DNA from: JAYUJH01 sp043765375
Lineage (GTDB): Bacteria; Pseudomonadota; Alphaproteobacteria; Rickettsiales; UBA998
Length of the DNA stretch: 64,000 bases
NCBI GenBank assembly: GCA_043765375.1
Contig: JAYUJH010000033.1
Location: forward strand, 11,957-75,956
Direction of reading: 5' to 3'
The translations under genes were made by a program, and so were the position numbers. The notes below the pieces were generated by a model that was given only the letters and a program-made list of their open reading frames with translations, was not told where the DNA came from and made no database searches. Each line of letters starts with the position of its first letter. The first letter of the stretch is position 1. Of this stretch, positions 1-8,027 are shown piece by piece.

Positions 1-1
1 G

Positions 2-505
2 CCAACGGAAGCGGTAGATTTAGCAGCGATAATACGCAATGAAAGCCGTTATTTTGACTTCCCCTCCAAAGAAAAGAGAATGCCAATCTTGCTTGATGTC
101 CATGATAATTTACCACAAGTTAAAGGGGATCGCAACGAGCTGACGCAAGTTGTCCATAATTTAATTGGTAATGCAATTAAATATGGCAATGCGGATACTG
201 AAGTTATTGTGACTGTGAGGGTGACGAATGAGCTACCCGCTGACCCGAATATGCGTAATTTGAGCAAAGTCGTGATATTTTCTGTGCGTGACCATGGCGA
301 GGGTATTGCGAAAGAGCATTTATCACGTTTAACTGAGCGTTTTTATCGTGTGGATTCCGCCCGCACAAGGCAAGTTGGTGGAACAGGTTTGGGGCTGGCG
401 ATTGTGAAAGGAATTGTCACCCGCCACCGAGCCGCTATCACGATTAATTCCACCATCGGGCAAGGTTCAATTTTTAGTGTGTTTCTGCCAATTTACGAGG
501 ATTAG
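2..505 (+). CDS. Sensor histidine kinase, C-terminal part (PhoR-like)
   Basis: This is the 3' end of a gene that begins before the window; the frame is open from base 2 to the TAG at 503-505. The visible 167 residues form a HATPase_c domain. The N box has HNLIGNAIKYG, the G1 box has VRDHGEGIAKEHL, the F box has ERFYRVD, and the G2 box has GTGLGLAIVKGIV. The kinase would autophosphorylate a histidine lying upstream of the window and pass the phosphate to a response regulator. The ERFYRVDSARTRQVGGTGLGL stretch resembles PhoR of the phosphate regulon, and pstCAB sits at the other end of the window, but the sensor part is not visible. The PhoR call is therefore tentative; the kinase call is firm. 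Confidence 0.85.
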   Translation, partial: PTEAVDLAAIIRNESRYFDFPSKEKRMPILLDVHDNLPQVKGDRNELTQVVHNLIGNAIKYGNADTEVIVTVRVTNELPADPNMRNLSKVVIFSVRDHGEGIAKEHLSRLTERFYRVDSARTRQVGGTGLGLAIVKGIVTRHRAAITINSTIGQGSIFSVFLPIYED

Positions 506-656
506 GGATTGGGGTATATGGTATAGCTAATTGTAAATCTTACAAAATATTTTTAACTAAAAATTAAGAATTAAGTTGATTTTTTTTTGCATTTGTTAAA
601 CTCGGAGTTGCATCTATTTGTTTATAGAGTTTTTCTAAATCATAGGAGCTTGTATA

Positions 657-884
657 ATGGCTAAAAAAACCGAGTCTAGGCTGCAAAACTGCAGCGATTG
701 TGGAGGCAGCGGGAATGATTCAGTTGAATGCAGCAGTTGTGGCGGAACTGGCAATGCTGGTTCCTTTATGCCAGACTCAAATCAGTACGCCCCTTGCAAC
801 TCTTGCGATGGCAGCGGGTTGTTGGATACTGCGTGTGGTTCATGTGGTGGAAGCGGACAGGAATGGGTGGAGGTGGATGTTTAA
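657..884 (+). CDS. Small protein made of a DnaJ-type zinc-binding domain
   Basis: A 75-residue protein with four CxxCxGxG motifs (CSDCGGSG, CSSCGGTG, CNSCDGSG, CGSCGGSG). This is the complement of zinc ligands found in the cysteine-rich centre of DnaJ, enough for two zinc ions. There is no J domain, no substrate-binding domain and no signal peptide, so it should be cytoplasmic. The ATG follows AGGAG with suitable spacing, and a rho-independent terminator follows at 920-952, so it is probably a single-gene unit. Its role is unknown; possibilities are a free-standing thiol or zinc chaperone or a partner of a larger protein. Confidence 0.8.
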   Translation: MAKKTESRLQNCSDCGGSGNDSVECSSCGGTGNAGSFMPDSNQYAPCNSCDGSGLLDTACGSCGGSGQEWVEVDV

Positions 885-919
885 AATTAATTTCACCGCC
901 AGTTCTAATTGATAATTCC

Positions 920-952
920 AAGCTAACCAATAAAAAGGTTAGCTTTTTTTTC
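920..952 (+). terminator. Rho-independent terminator after the zinc-domain gene
   Basis: AAGCTAACC pairs with GGTTAGCTT across an 8-base loop, followed by a run of T. It separates the small zinc-domain gene from prfB. Confidence 0.85.
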
Positions 953-1011
953 ATAATATTACGCAATATAATTCACTTGTCTTTTTGCGCAAAAACCGTT
1001 AAAAAAACTTC

Positions 1012-2113
1012 ATGAAAGCTGAAATTGAACAATTAGTCGCCCAAATTAAACTCTCCCAAACCTTGCTAAGGAGGTATCTTTGACTGGGATAAATCCATTG
1101 CCAAACTTGCCGAATTAGATGAACAAGCGGAAGATCCCGCTTTGTGGCAAAATCAAGAACTCGCTCAATCATTGCTGAAAGAGCGCACAATATTGCAAGC
1201 AAGCATTGATAATATTCTTAACATGGAATCCGCATTTGATGATGCGTTTGAACTCGCCAAAATGGGTGATGAAGAAAATGATGCAGAAATTATCGCAGAA
1301 GCAGAACATGAATTAAAACGTTTAAGCGAGCAATTCAAAACTTTGGAAATTGAGAGCCTCCTCTCAGGTGAAGCAGATGCAAATGATTGTTTTTTGGAGA
1401 TTCATTCAGGCGCAGGCGGCACAGAAAGCCAAGATTGGGCATTAATTTTGATGCGTATGTATCTGCGCTGGGCAGAACGGCGCAAGTTTGTTACTGAAAT
1501 TATTGATGAGATTTCAGGTGAGGAAGCGGGCATTAAATCTGCCACCATCAAAATAACGGGGCATAATGCTTATGGCTGGGCTAAAACGGAATCTGGCGTG
1601 CATCGCTTGGTGCGTATCTCGCCATTTGATAGTAACTCCCGCCGTCATACCAGTTTTGCGAGCATTGGGGTTTCGCCAATTGTTGATGATCGCATAAATA
1701 TTGAGATTTTGGATAAAGATTTACGCATTGATACTTATCGGGCATCGGGGGCAGGGGGGCAGCACGTCAACAAAACGGATAGCGCAATTCGGATTACGCA
1801 TATTCCAACAAATATTGTGGTGCAGTGCCAAAATGATCGCTCACAACATAAAAATCGGGCGGAGGCTTTTTCCATGCTGAAATCACGCTTATATGAACGT
1901 GAATTGCAGTTGCGGGAGGCGGCAGCGCAAACGGCAAATGCTAACAAAGGTGAAAATGGCTGGGGGCATCAGATTCGTTCCTATGTGTTGCACCCATATC
2001 AGATTGTTAAGGATTTACGCACCAATGTTGAGGTGGGTAATGCGCAAGGCGTGCTAGATGGTGATTTACAAGTGTTTATGTCAGCAGCACTGGCTGCGAA
2101 AATCGCTAGTTAG
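1012..2113 (+). CDS. prfB: Peptide chain release factor 2, programmed +1 frameshift
   Basis: RF2 reads UGA and UAA stop codons and triggers peptide release. Translation starts at ATG 1012 and meets an in-frame TGA at codon 24 (1081-1083). A +1 shift at CTT continues as Asp-Trp-Asp and gives 366 residues, the normal RF2 length. The shift site has the classical parts: an internal Shine-Dalgarno (AGGAGG, 1069-1074), then TAT CTT TGA C. Downstream are the RF2 codon-recognition motif SPF (in ISPFDSNSRRHTSF) and the catalytic GGQ (SGAGGQHVNKTDSA). Regulation is autogenous: low RF2 slows termination at the UGA and favours the shift. An annotation starting in the main frame alone would lose about 40 N-terminal residues. 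Confidence 0.97.
1069..1084 (+). promoter_or_regulatory. RF2 recoding site (internal SD plus slippery CTT TGA C)
   Basis: AGGAGG-TAT-CTT-TGA-C. The SD-like hexamer lies three bases before the slippery CTT codon, the arrangement that stimulates +1 shifting in bacterial prfB. Confidence 0.95.
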
Positions 2114-2176
2114 ATGGTGGTAAGTTGAAAACCATTTATTAATCTGATGTGATTTTTTTGAGCTAATTCTATATAG

Positions 2177-2199
2177 ACACCAGCCTGCGCTGGTATGAC
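2177..2199. repeat. Palindromic dispersed repeat, copy 1
   Basis: Core ACCAGCCTGCGCTGGT, a near-perfect palindrome followed by ATGAC. The same family recurs at 2269, 2349, 5340, 20108, 31926, 32006 and 43188. Confidence 0.85.
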
Positions 2200-2228
2200 A
2201 AATGTAAAATCCAGCGTAACTTTGCCGT

Positions 2229-2248
2229 CACTATAATGGATTATAGTG
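2229..2248. repeat. Perfect inverted repeat
   Basis: CACTATAA-tgga-TTATAGTG, an 8-bp stem with a 4-base loop. It may form a hairpin between prfB and htpG. There is no T-run, so it is not a standard terminator. Confidence 0.7.
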
Positions 2249-2268
2249 TGGCGAAAATCCATCGGGTT

Positions 2269-2294
2269 GTCACTCCAGCGTAGGCTGGAGTCCA
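2269..2294. repeat. Palindromic dispersed repeat, copy 2 (inverted)
   Basis: GTC-ACTCCAGCGTAGGCTGGAGT-CCA: the same palindrome as at 2177, in opposite orientation and with a compensated stem change (TCCAGC/GCTGGA). Confidence 0.85.
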
Positions 2295-2348
2295 TGGGTG
2301 GGAAGGAAAATTATTATAGTAATTGGTGACGACGTTTATTGCAAAAAT

Positions 2349-2373
2349 GGATACCAGCCTGCGCTGGTATGAC
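2349..2373. repeat. Palindromic dispersed repeat, copy 3
   Basis: GGATACCAGCCTGCGCTGG followed by TATGAC: ATACCAGC pairs with GCTGGTAT. Confidence 0.85.
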
Positions 2374-2442
2374 GGAGTGTTTTGTTGGAGAGGGATATTG
2401 ACAATAATTATGCTTTATCTCCCCCTCAACCAAAAGCCCCCC

Positions 2443-4365
2443 TCAACCAAAAGCCCTATCAATCAACATGCTCAAACGGTTAGCAAAACCTGATTGATCC
2501 TCGGGTGCTTCTCCTTCAATGATATATGCTTGGTCAAGCAATAATTGTGCGCAATCATTAAACTCATCACTTTTAGCAGCATCATTCATTATTTTCGCCA
2601 TATGACTAAAGAACGGGTGCTTAACATTCACCTCCAAAATCTTAGCACTACGGCGCGGCAGTTGCTTATGCTCATGCAAAAATCGCTCCATACGCATATC
2701 CATAGCTCCTTCATCAACGGCGAGGCAGGCTATAGCACTACCCAACTTGCTAGTTGGTTGCACATCTTTGATATTTTCATTATAATATTGCTTCAATTTG
2801 GTGATTAATTGTTGCGCAATTTCATCTGCTATTTTTGGTTGATTATCCTGCACTTCATCTGCAATCTCTCCTAAATCAATATCACTGCGGGTGACGGATT
2901 TGAATGCAAAATCCTTATATTTCTGCACCGCATTGACCCAAAAATCATCAACGTGATCAGTGAATAACAGCACCTCAATGTTGCGTTGTTTGAATCCGTC
3001 AAGTAGTGGGCTATTTTTCGCTCCACCTAGGGAATCATTAGTGAGATAATAAATATATTGCTGATTTTCTGCTTTGTTTTCCAAATATTGTTTGAGGCTT
3101 ATTTCACCTCCTTTGCTGCTAGCAAATCGGCAGACATCAAGCAATTTTTCTTGCGGTGAATCAAACTCGCACAAGCCTTCTTTTAGCACTGCCCCGAAAT
3201 TATCCCAAAACTTAGTGTAATCCTCGGGGGATTTTTCCGCTTTGCGAGCAAGCTCATTTAACACTTTGCTCACAATGCTTTCCCTAATTTGGCGCATCAT
3301 AGGGTTATCTTGCAACGTTTCACGGCTGATATTTAATGGTAAATCGTCAGAATCAATAATTCCACGCAAAAAGCGCAACCAATTTGGAATTAAATCCATA
3401 TTTTCTTCGCTGATGAACACTCTTTTCACATAAAGTTTAATGCGACATCTTCGTTCAGGGTGAAACAAATCAAGCGGTTTTTTGCTTGGAATAAATAGCA
3501 AATTAGTATAGGCGGTTTTGCCTTCAACTTTATTGTGCATTGTAAGCCAAGGTTCATCAGGTTGATGCGCTACATGATGATAAAAAGTGGAATATTGTTC
3601 ATCAGTAATTTCGCTTTTTGGCTTCACCCACAACGCCCCGCCTTCATTAACAATCTCGGTTTCTGCTTCATTTTTGTAATTGAGAGATGTTTGATAAATC
3701 GGAAAGCTGATATGATCGGAATATGTTTCAATGATGAAACGCAATTTGAACTTATCAAGATATTGCGATGATTTTTCGTTGATGTATAAGGTAATTGAAG
3801 TTCCTTGTTTGGGTGCATCATCAGATTGTTCAACCGTGAAATTGCCATCACCAGCTGATGACCATAACCAGCCTTGAGTTTCACCAGCTTTGCGAGTGCG
3901 AACTTCAACTTTATCCGCCACCATGAAGCTGGAATAAAAACCAACACCAAATTGCCCAATTAGGCTCATATCATTTTTTTCAAGCGATGCTTTGTCGTTC
4001 AAATTGCTCAAAAAATCTTCTGTTCCTGATTTGGCGATTGTGCCAAGGTTAGCGATTAAATCATCGCAATTCATACCAATTCCTGTGTCCGTCACGGTGA
4101 TGGTGCGGGCATCTGCGTTGTGTTCTATGGTGATTTTCAATTCGCCATCAGCCATTAATTGTTGGTTAGTCAGTGAATTATATCGCAATTTATCACAAGC
4201 ATCGGAGGCGTTAGAGATAAGCTCACGCAGGAAAATATCTTTGTTGGTATAAAGCGAGTGAATCATCAGCTTCAACACTTTGCTAATTTCTGCTGAAAAT
4301 TGATGCGATTGCACCGAATTATCGTTGATATTATCTTTCGCTTGTTGTTTTACCGCTTTTGCCAT
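2443..4365 (-). CDS. htpG: Chaperone protein HtpG (Hsp90)
   Basis: Cytoplasmic ATP-dependent chaperone of 640 residues, the usual Hsp90 length. The N-terminal ATPase domain shows LRELISNASDACDKLR (catalytic Glu and ATP-binding Asn), DTGIGM, GTIAKSGT and GQFGVGFYSSFMVAD. The middle domain has ISRETLQ and the C-terminal dimerisation domain follows. The ATG at 4365 begins MAKAVKQQ. The stop codon lies inside a 17-bp direct repeat (2425-2457), so the last bases of the gene border repeat DNA. The gene is transcribed divergently from the ankyrin gene. A possible heat-shock -35 element (CTTGAAG) sits about 70 bp upstream. Confidence 0.97.
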   Translation of the reverse strand: MAKAVKQQAKDNINDNSVQSHQFSAEISKVLKLMIHSLYTNKDIFLRELISNASDACDKLRYNSLTNQQLMADGELKITIEHNADARTITVTDTGIGMNCDDLIANLGTIAKSGTEDFLSNLNDKASLEKNDMSLIGQFGVGFYSSFMVADKVEVRTRKAGETQGWLWSSAGDGNFTVEQSDDAPKQGTSITLYINEKSSQYLDKFKLRFIIETYSDHISFPIYQTSLNYKNEAETEIVNEGGALWVKPKSEITDEQYSTFYHHVAHQPDEPWLTMHNKVEGKTAYTNLLFIPSKKPLDLFHPERRCRIKLYVKRVFISEENMDLIPNWLRFLRGIIDSDDLPLNISRETLQDNPMMRQIRESIVSKVLNELARKAEKSPEDYTKFWDNFGAVLKEGLCEFDSPQEKLLDVCRFASSKGGEISLKQYLENKAENQQYIYYLTNDSLGGAKNSPLLDGFKQRNIEVLLFTDHVDDFWVNAVQKYKDFAFKSVTRSDIDLGEIADEVQDNQPKIADEIAQQLITKLKQYYNENIKDVQPTSKLGSAIACLAVDEGAMDMRMERFLHEHKQLPRRSAKILEVNVKHPFFSHMAKIMNDAAKSDEFNDCAQLLLDQAYIIEGEAPEDQSGFANRLSMLIDRAFG

Positions 4366-4410
4366 GATATTAAAGATCCTGCTTGACTAAATATTAATTT
4401 ACATAACATA

Positions 4411-4439
4411 AGATATTGTGCTAAATTAAAAACTTCAAG
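4411..4439 (-). promoter_or_regulatory. Possible sigma-32 promoter of htpG
   Basis: On the minus strand CTTGAAGT (4439-4432) is followed after about 12 bases by CACAATAT (4419-4412). CTTGAA matches the heat-shock sigma -35 consensus; the -10 match is poor. The inference leans on htpG being a common heat-shock gene. Confidence 0.35.
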
Positions 4440-4447
4440 TGGTGAAT

Positions 4448-5305
4448 ATGTTAAAAAATATTTTTCTTGCAAAAATAATTGCATTATTGACGTTATTTTG
4501 CGTTAATCCGTGTTATGCGGAAGATTTGAACGAAGAATTAGCCTATCGCGTGCGCTTTTCTAAAGCTGGTGACGTGCATATTCTCCTCGGTAAAGGCGCA
4601 GATGTAAACTACATAAGCAAGTCTGGGTTGCCGATGGTCAGTGTTGCAGTTAGCCGCAAAGATGCAGATGCGCTACCCGTTTTGAAAATGTTAGTGGAAG
4701 CGGGGGCGGATATCAACCAAGGGGGGAGTGGCAACCAATATCCACTAATTCTTGCGCTTAGGGATAATAATATTGCAATTATCAAATATTTAGCATTTGA
4801 AAAAGGGGCTGATTTAAGCATCAAGGATTTGAACGGTATGACTCCGTTGGAGATTGCCGAATATAATGCAAATGATGGCGCATTGGAGATTATCAAGGAA
4901 TTGAAAAACAAGCAAGAAGCCCAACTTAAAGAATTGCAAAATCCTATTCGTCGCAACAAAATCATGGCGAAATGGGCTAATTTAAGCTGTGAAAAACATT
5001 ATATGGAGCATTATTTTGCGGTGAAATTGGATAAAAAAACTCCCGAGGAAATGAAAAAACATTTGGATACATATCCACCGCAATTTGAGGAAATGGCAAG
5101 GGATTTGACAGCTAACTTCAATATTGTTAGCGATAATTTTGGTAAGTTCGTGTTTAATTTTGTTGCTCCCAAGTTGGACTTGCAATTTAAGAAGATGATT
5201 TCAAACCGTATGCGTCGCAAACTTGGCTTTGGCACAGAAGCTGACATGAAGGATAAATGTGGTAAAATAACAAGTGATTTTGCAAAAAAACTGCCTAAGG
5301 ATTGA
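4448..5305 (+). CDS. Exported ankyrin-repeat protein
   Basis: A 285-residue protein. It starts with a signal peptide (MLKNIFLAKIIALLTLFC..., likely cleavage after CYA), followed by about three ankyrin repeats: LLGKGADVNYISKSGLPMVS, MLVEAGADINQGGSGNQYPL and FEKGADLSIKDLNGMTPLEI. A helical, charged C-terminal half of about 130 residues has no recognised family. I chose ATG 4448 over the GTG at 4439 because the purine-rich GTGGTGA sits just ahead of it and the signal peptide then starts cleanly. It should act in the periplasm or outside the cell as a protein-binding module. The partner is unknown. Confidence 0.8.
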   Translation: MLKNIFLAKIIALLTLFCVNPCYAEDLNEELAYRVRFSKAGDVHILLGKGADVNYISKSGLPMVSVAVSRKDADALPVLKMLVEAGADINQGGSGNQYPLILALRDNNIAIIKYLAFEKGADLSIKDLNGMTPLEIAEYNANDGALEIIKELKNKQEAQLKELQNPIRRNKIMAKWANLSCEKHYMEHYFAVKLDKKTPEEMKKHLDTYPPQFEEMARDLTANFNIVSDNFGKFVFNFVAPKLDLQFKKMISNRMRRKLGFGTEADMKDKCGKITSDFAKKLPKD

Positions 5306-5337
5306 TTTTTTGGGTTCTATTAAGCTACATGTTTTTG

Positions 5338-5376
5338 TTATTCCAGCGATGGATACCAACCTCCGCTGGCATGACA
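5338..5376. repeat. Diverged palindromic dispersed repeat
   Basis: ATTCCAGCGATGGATACCA followed by ACCTCCGCTGGCATGAC. It belongs to the same family as 2177 but is rearranged: CCAGCG pairs with CGCTGG across an internal copy of the arm. It lies between the ends of the ankyrin gene and bioF. Confidence 0.65.
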
Positions 5377-5399
5377 AACTCATAATTACCTTAAACATA

Positions 5400-6551
5400 T
5401 TACCCAAGCACATTCATCAAACCAATAATCAGTGCGTCAATATGTTGTTGGGTGTGAGCGGCATTTAACGAAATACGCAAGCGTGATTTGCCCTCTGCAA
5501 CAGTTGGGGGGCGAATGGCAGAAACCATAATTCCAGCATCTTTCAACTTTTGTTGCGCCTTAATGGTTGCTTGATTTTCACCAATAATAATTGGAATAAT
5601 CGGGCTTTGCTGCGCAGATAATCCCAATTTTTGCATAATTTGGCGTTCATATTGTAATATTAACTCTGCACGCCATGGCTGAGCTTGTATTAACAAAATA
5701 TTATGCAAACTAGCAGCGCAAATAATTTCAGGCAATGCGGTGGTGAAAATGAAACTGCGTGACGTATTAACCAAATAATCACGCAAAACTTCACTCCCTG
5801 CTACATACCCACCATAAGTGCCAATCGCCTTGGAAAATGTTCCAACGATGATGTCAGCAAAATGTGATTGGATATGAGGCAACCCAAACCCATGTGCATC
5901 ATCAACCAGCAACCATGCGTCATTTTCATCACATATTTGTCGCAATTCAACCATTGGTGCAAGGTCACCGTCCATGCTAAAAACTGTTTCGCTCGCAATC
6001 ATACAATTTTTATATTGCGCGCGGTGTTTTTTGAGTAGTGCATTCAAATGTGACATATCATTATGGGCAAATCGCAATATTTTTGCTTTTGATAATTGCG
6101 CCCCGTCAATCATACAAGCGTGGGATAATTTATCCAGCAAAATTAAGTCACCCGCCCCCATAAGTGCAGTCATCACCCCAATATTTGCGAGATACCCACT
6201 GCCAAATATCAATGCTGATTGCTTATGTTTGATTGTGGCAATAGTTTTTTCTAGCTTGCCATATAATGTGTGATTGCCACTAATTAACCGAGATGCTCCA
6301 GCTCCTGTTTTATGGTTATGTTGGTGATGAGGTAATGCTTCAACACCAGCGATTACCCCAAGATAATCATTGCTACAAAATGAAATATATTCCTTATTTG
6401 AAATATTTAATTGCTTACCATCTAAATGCGCATCAGCAAAATAACGAATCATCACACCATTATTTTCAGAGACAGCTAACTTGCGATGATTATGTTTTGC
6501 GTGTAAATGTTGCAATTTTGTTTGTAAATATTTATCCATATCATTATTCAT
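5400..6551 (-). CDS. bioF: 8-amino-7-oxononanoate synthase
   Basis: PLP enzyme of biotin synthesis that condenses pimeloyl-ACP (or pimeloyl-CoA) with alanine. Length 383 residues, typical for the family. Motifs are CSNDYLGV, GAGASRLISGNH, ETVFSMDGDLAP, VDDAHGFG (Asp contacts the PLP ring nitrogen) and GTFSKAIGTYGG (Schiff-base Lys). The SGNH and FSMDGD motifs favour BioF over 5-aminolevulinate synthase or KBL. No other bio genes are nearby, so the pathway is scattered or partial. It is divergent from the NlpD-like gene, with only 45 bp between start codons, so promoters must overlap. Confidence 0.92.
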   Translation of the reverse strand: MNNDMDKYLQTKLQHLHAKHNHRKLAVSENNGVMIRYFADAHLDGKQLNISNKEYISFCSNDYLGVIAGVEALPHHQHNHKTGAGASRLISGNHTLYGKLEKTIATIKHKQSALIFGSGYLANIGVMTALMGAGDLILLDKLSHACMIDGAQLSKAKILRFAHNDMSHLNALLKKHRAQYKNCMIASETVFSMDGDLAPMVELRQICDENDAWLLVDDAHGFGLPHIQSHFADIIVGTFSKAIGTYGGYVAGSEVLRDYLVNTSRSFIFTTALPEIICAASLHNILLIQAQPWRAELILQYERQIMQKLGLSAQQSPIIPIIIGENQATIKAQQKLKDAGIMVSAIRPPTVAEGKSRLRISLNAAHTQQHIDALIIGLMNVLG

Positions 6552-6596
6552 AATTTTTCTGTTGCAAAATGGCTAGTATTTTCGTTAATTAGAGTT

Positions 6597-7832
6597 ATGA
6601 AAAATATTTTTATTATTGCTACTAGCTCATTAATGCTATCCGCCTGTATGCAGGATTCCCGCGCACCCGTGAGTTATAAGGAATCAGTGTTTTATGGGCG
6701 AGGCGCAAGCTATGATAGGGGGGGTAATGAAGTTCCCAAATATAATGATTATAATCGTGCGGAATTGCCACCAGAGCAAGATGCGAAATATGTGAATGAT
6801 AATCAACATCAATATGGTGTTAGTGCTGCGGTTGATAAGGTGGAAACGGTGGATTTAGCACCGCCAGAACCAGTGCGTGAACCTGTTGGTGAAATAGTGA
6901 GTTCTATGGATTTACCGTCAAATCCGTCCAAAAATTCGCCCTTAAATCTTCCATCAAGTCCTCAATCAAATCTTTCTGTGGTTGTAACTCCTGCCGCGCC
7001 AACCATAACCCCACCAATTATATCTCAACCAGTCATAGCTCCGTCAGCAACTAGCCCTGATCCTTTCACCAAGTTAAAAACTGATGGCAAAGCATTAAAA
7101 TCTGAGTTGATGCCAGATTTTGAAAAAAATACTAATATCAATAATTCAGTTAAAAATCCTAATCCAACAACCATGAATTGGCAAAAAACCAAGGATAATG
7201 CTGAAAATAAATATGATGCAAAAATGCTACAAGCGGAGGCAAAAGCAGCCACAGATGAACAAGCGATGAAGTTGCAACAACAAGCAGATAAAGAATTAGT
7301 TTCTCTGCCAAAAATTGAACCACTTGCTCCAATCACTCCAGCTATAACGCCCCCAATAATTGCTCCAATAATTGCTCCCGTTATAGTTCCACCAGTTGTT
7401 GCGCCTCCACTTGTGAAATCAAATGCAAAACCAACTTCAAATCAAACTTCAAACCCAAATCTTGATAAAGAAAAGTTCGTATGGCCATTAAAGGGTAAAT
7501 TATTGAAAGATTACAACACCGACTCCAGCAAAGGTTTAGTCATTGCGGGGCGTTCGGGTGAGCCTGTGCGAGCCTCATCTTCAGGCGTGGTGGTGCATGT
7601 TGGCACAAAAATCAAATCATTTGGTAATATGATAATTATTCAACACCCCGATGGCTATGTCACCACATATTCCCACCTTAGCGACATCACAATCAGCGAA
7701 AATGATAATGTGGTGGGGGGGCAGTTGATAGGCTTTGTTGGCAAAACTGGTGATGCTAAGCAACCACAATTGCACTTCGCCGTTCGTCACAACACCCAGC
7801 CTATAGATCCAGTTAAAAAATTAACACAATAG
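6597..7832 (+). CDS. NlpD/EnvC-like lipoprotein with degenerate M23 (LytM) domain
   Basis: 411 residues. The N-terminus is a lipoprotein signal with lipobox LSAC (Cys17). A long Pro/Asn/Ala-rich linker follows, including 12-bp tandem repeats encoding PIIA (7353-7376). The last 120 residues are a LytM fold: FVWPLKGKLLKDYN, GEPVRASSSGVVVHVG, GNMIIIQHPDGYVTTYSHLS, GQLIGFVGKTG and QLHFAVRH. The zinc ligands of active M23 enzymes are incomplete: the first HxxxD is replaced (KGLVIAGR) and the HxH is reduced to a single His. That fits amidase activators such as NlpD, which switch on AmiA-type cell-wall amidases at division, rather than a peptidase. No LysM domain is evident. Confidence 0.8.
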   Translation: MKNIFIIATSSLMLSACMQDSRAPVSYKESVFYGRGASYDRGGNEVPKYNDYNRAELPPEQDAKYVNDNQHQYGVSAAVDKVETVDLAPPEPVREPVGEIVSSMDLPSNPSKNSPLNLPSSPQSNLSVVVTPAAPTITPPIISQPVIAPSATSPDPFTKLKTDGKALKSELMPDFEKNTNINNSVKNPNPTTMNWQKTKDNAENKYDAKMLQAEAKAATDEQAMKLQQQADKELVSLPKIEPLAPITPAITPPIIAPIIAPVIVPPVVAPPLVKSNAKPTSNQTSNPNLDKEKFVWPLKGKLLKDYNTDSSKGLVIAGRSGEPVRASSSGVVVHVGTKIKSFGNMIIIQHPDGYVTTYSHLSDITISENDNVVGGQLIGFVGKTGDAKQPQLHFAVRHNTQPIDPVKKLTQ

Positions 7833-8027
7833 ATACATCGTCACGACAAAACGTAATAATCATGAAATGCTGTAAATGGTGATAAAAACGCCGCAATCAT
7901 ATTTATTTTGTTGCAAAAACTGTGAAAAAATGTAGCTATAGCTTTTAATAATTAATTATCATATTTATAGTAAAACAATTAAATTATAAGAACAATTAAA
8001 TAACGAAAATCCTTTTAAGAGCGTCAA

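Larger units (their letters stand above)
2114..2442. other. Intergenic region between prfB and htpG, repeat-rich
   Basis: A 329-bp region between converging genes. It holds three copies of a palindromic dispersed repeat (2177-2199, 2269-2294, 2349-2373), a perfect inverted repeat CACTATAA/TTATAGTG at 2229-2248, and a 17-bp direct repeat that runs into the htpG stop codon. The minus-strand reading frame here merely translates the repeat (IPAQAG-type peptide), so I do not call a gene. Confidence 0.8.

Noticed and set aside
2110..2295. Minus-strand 61-residue reading frame
   Set aside because: It translates the palindromic repeat (FVIPAQAGVY) and has no ribosome site; this is a known artefact of such repeats.
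5974..6273. 99-residue plus-strand frame opposite bioF
   Set aside because: Shadow of bioF on the complementary strand, with no ribosome site or family.
7833..8027. Possible tRNA or small RNA between the NlpD-like gene and clpX
   Set aside because: AT-rich, no cloverleaf arms or terminator; likely just the clpX promoter region.
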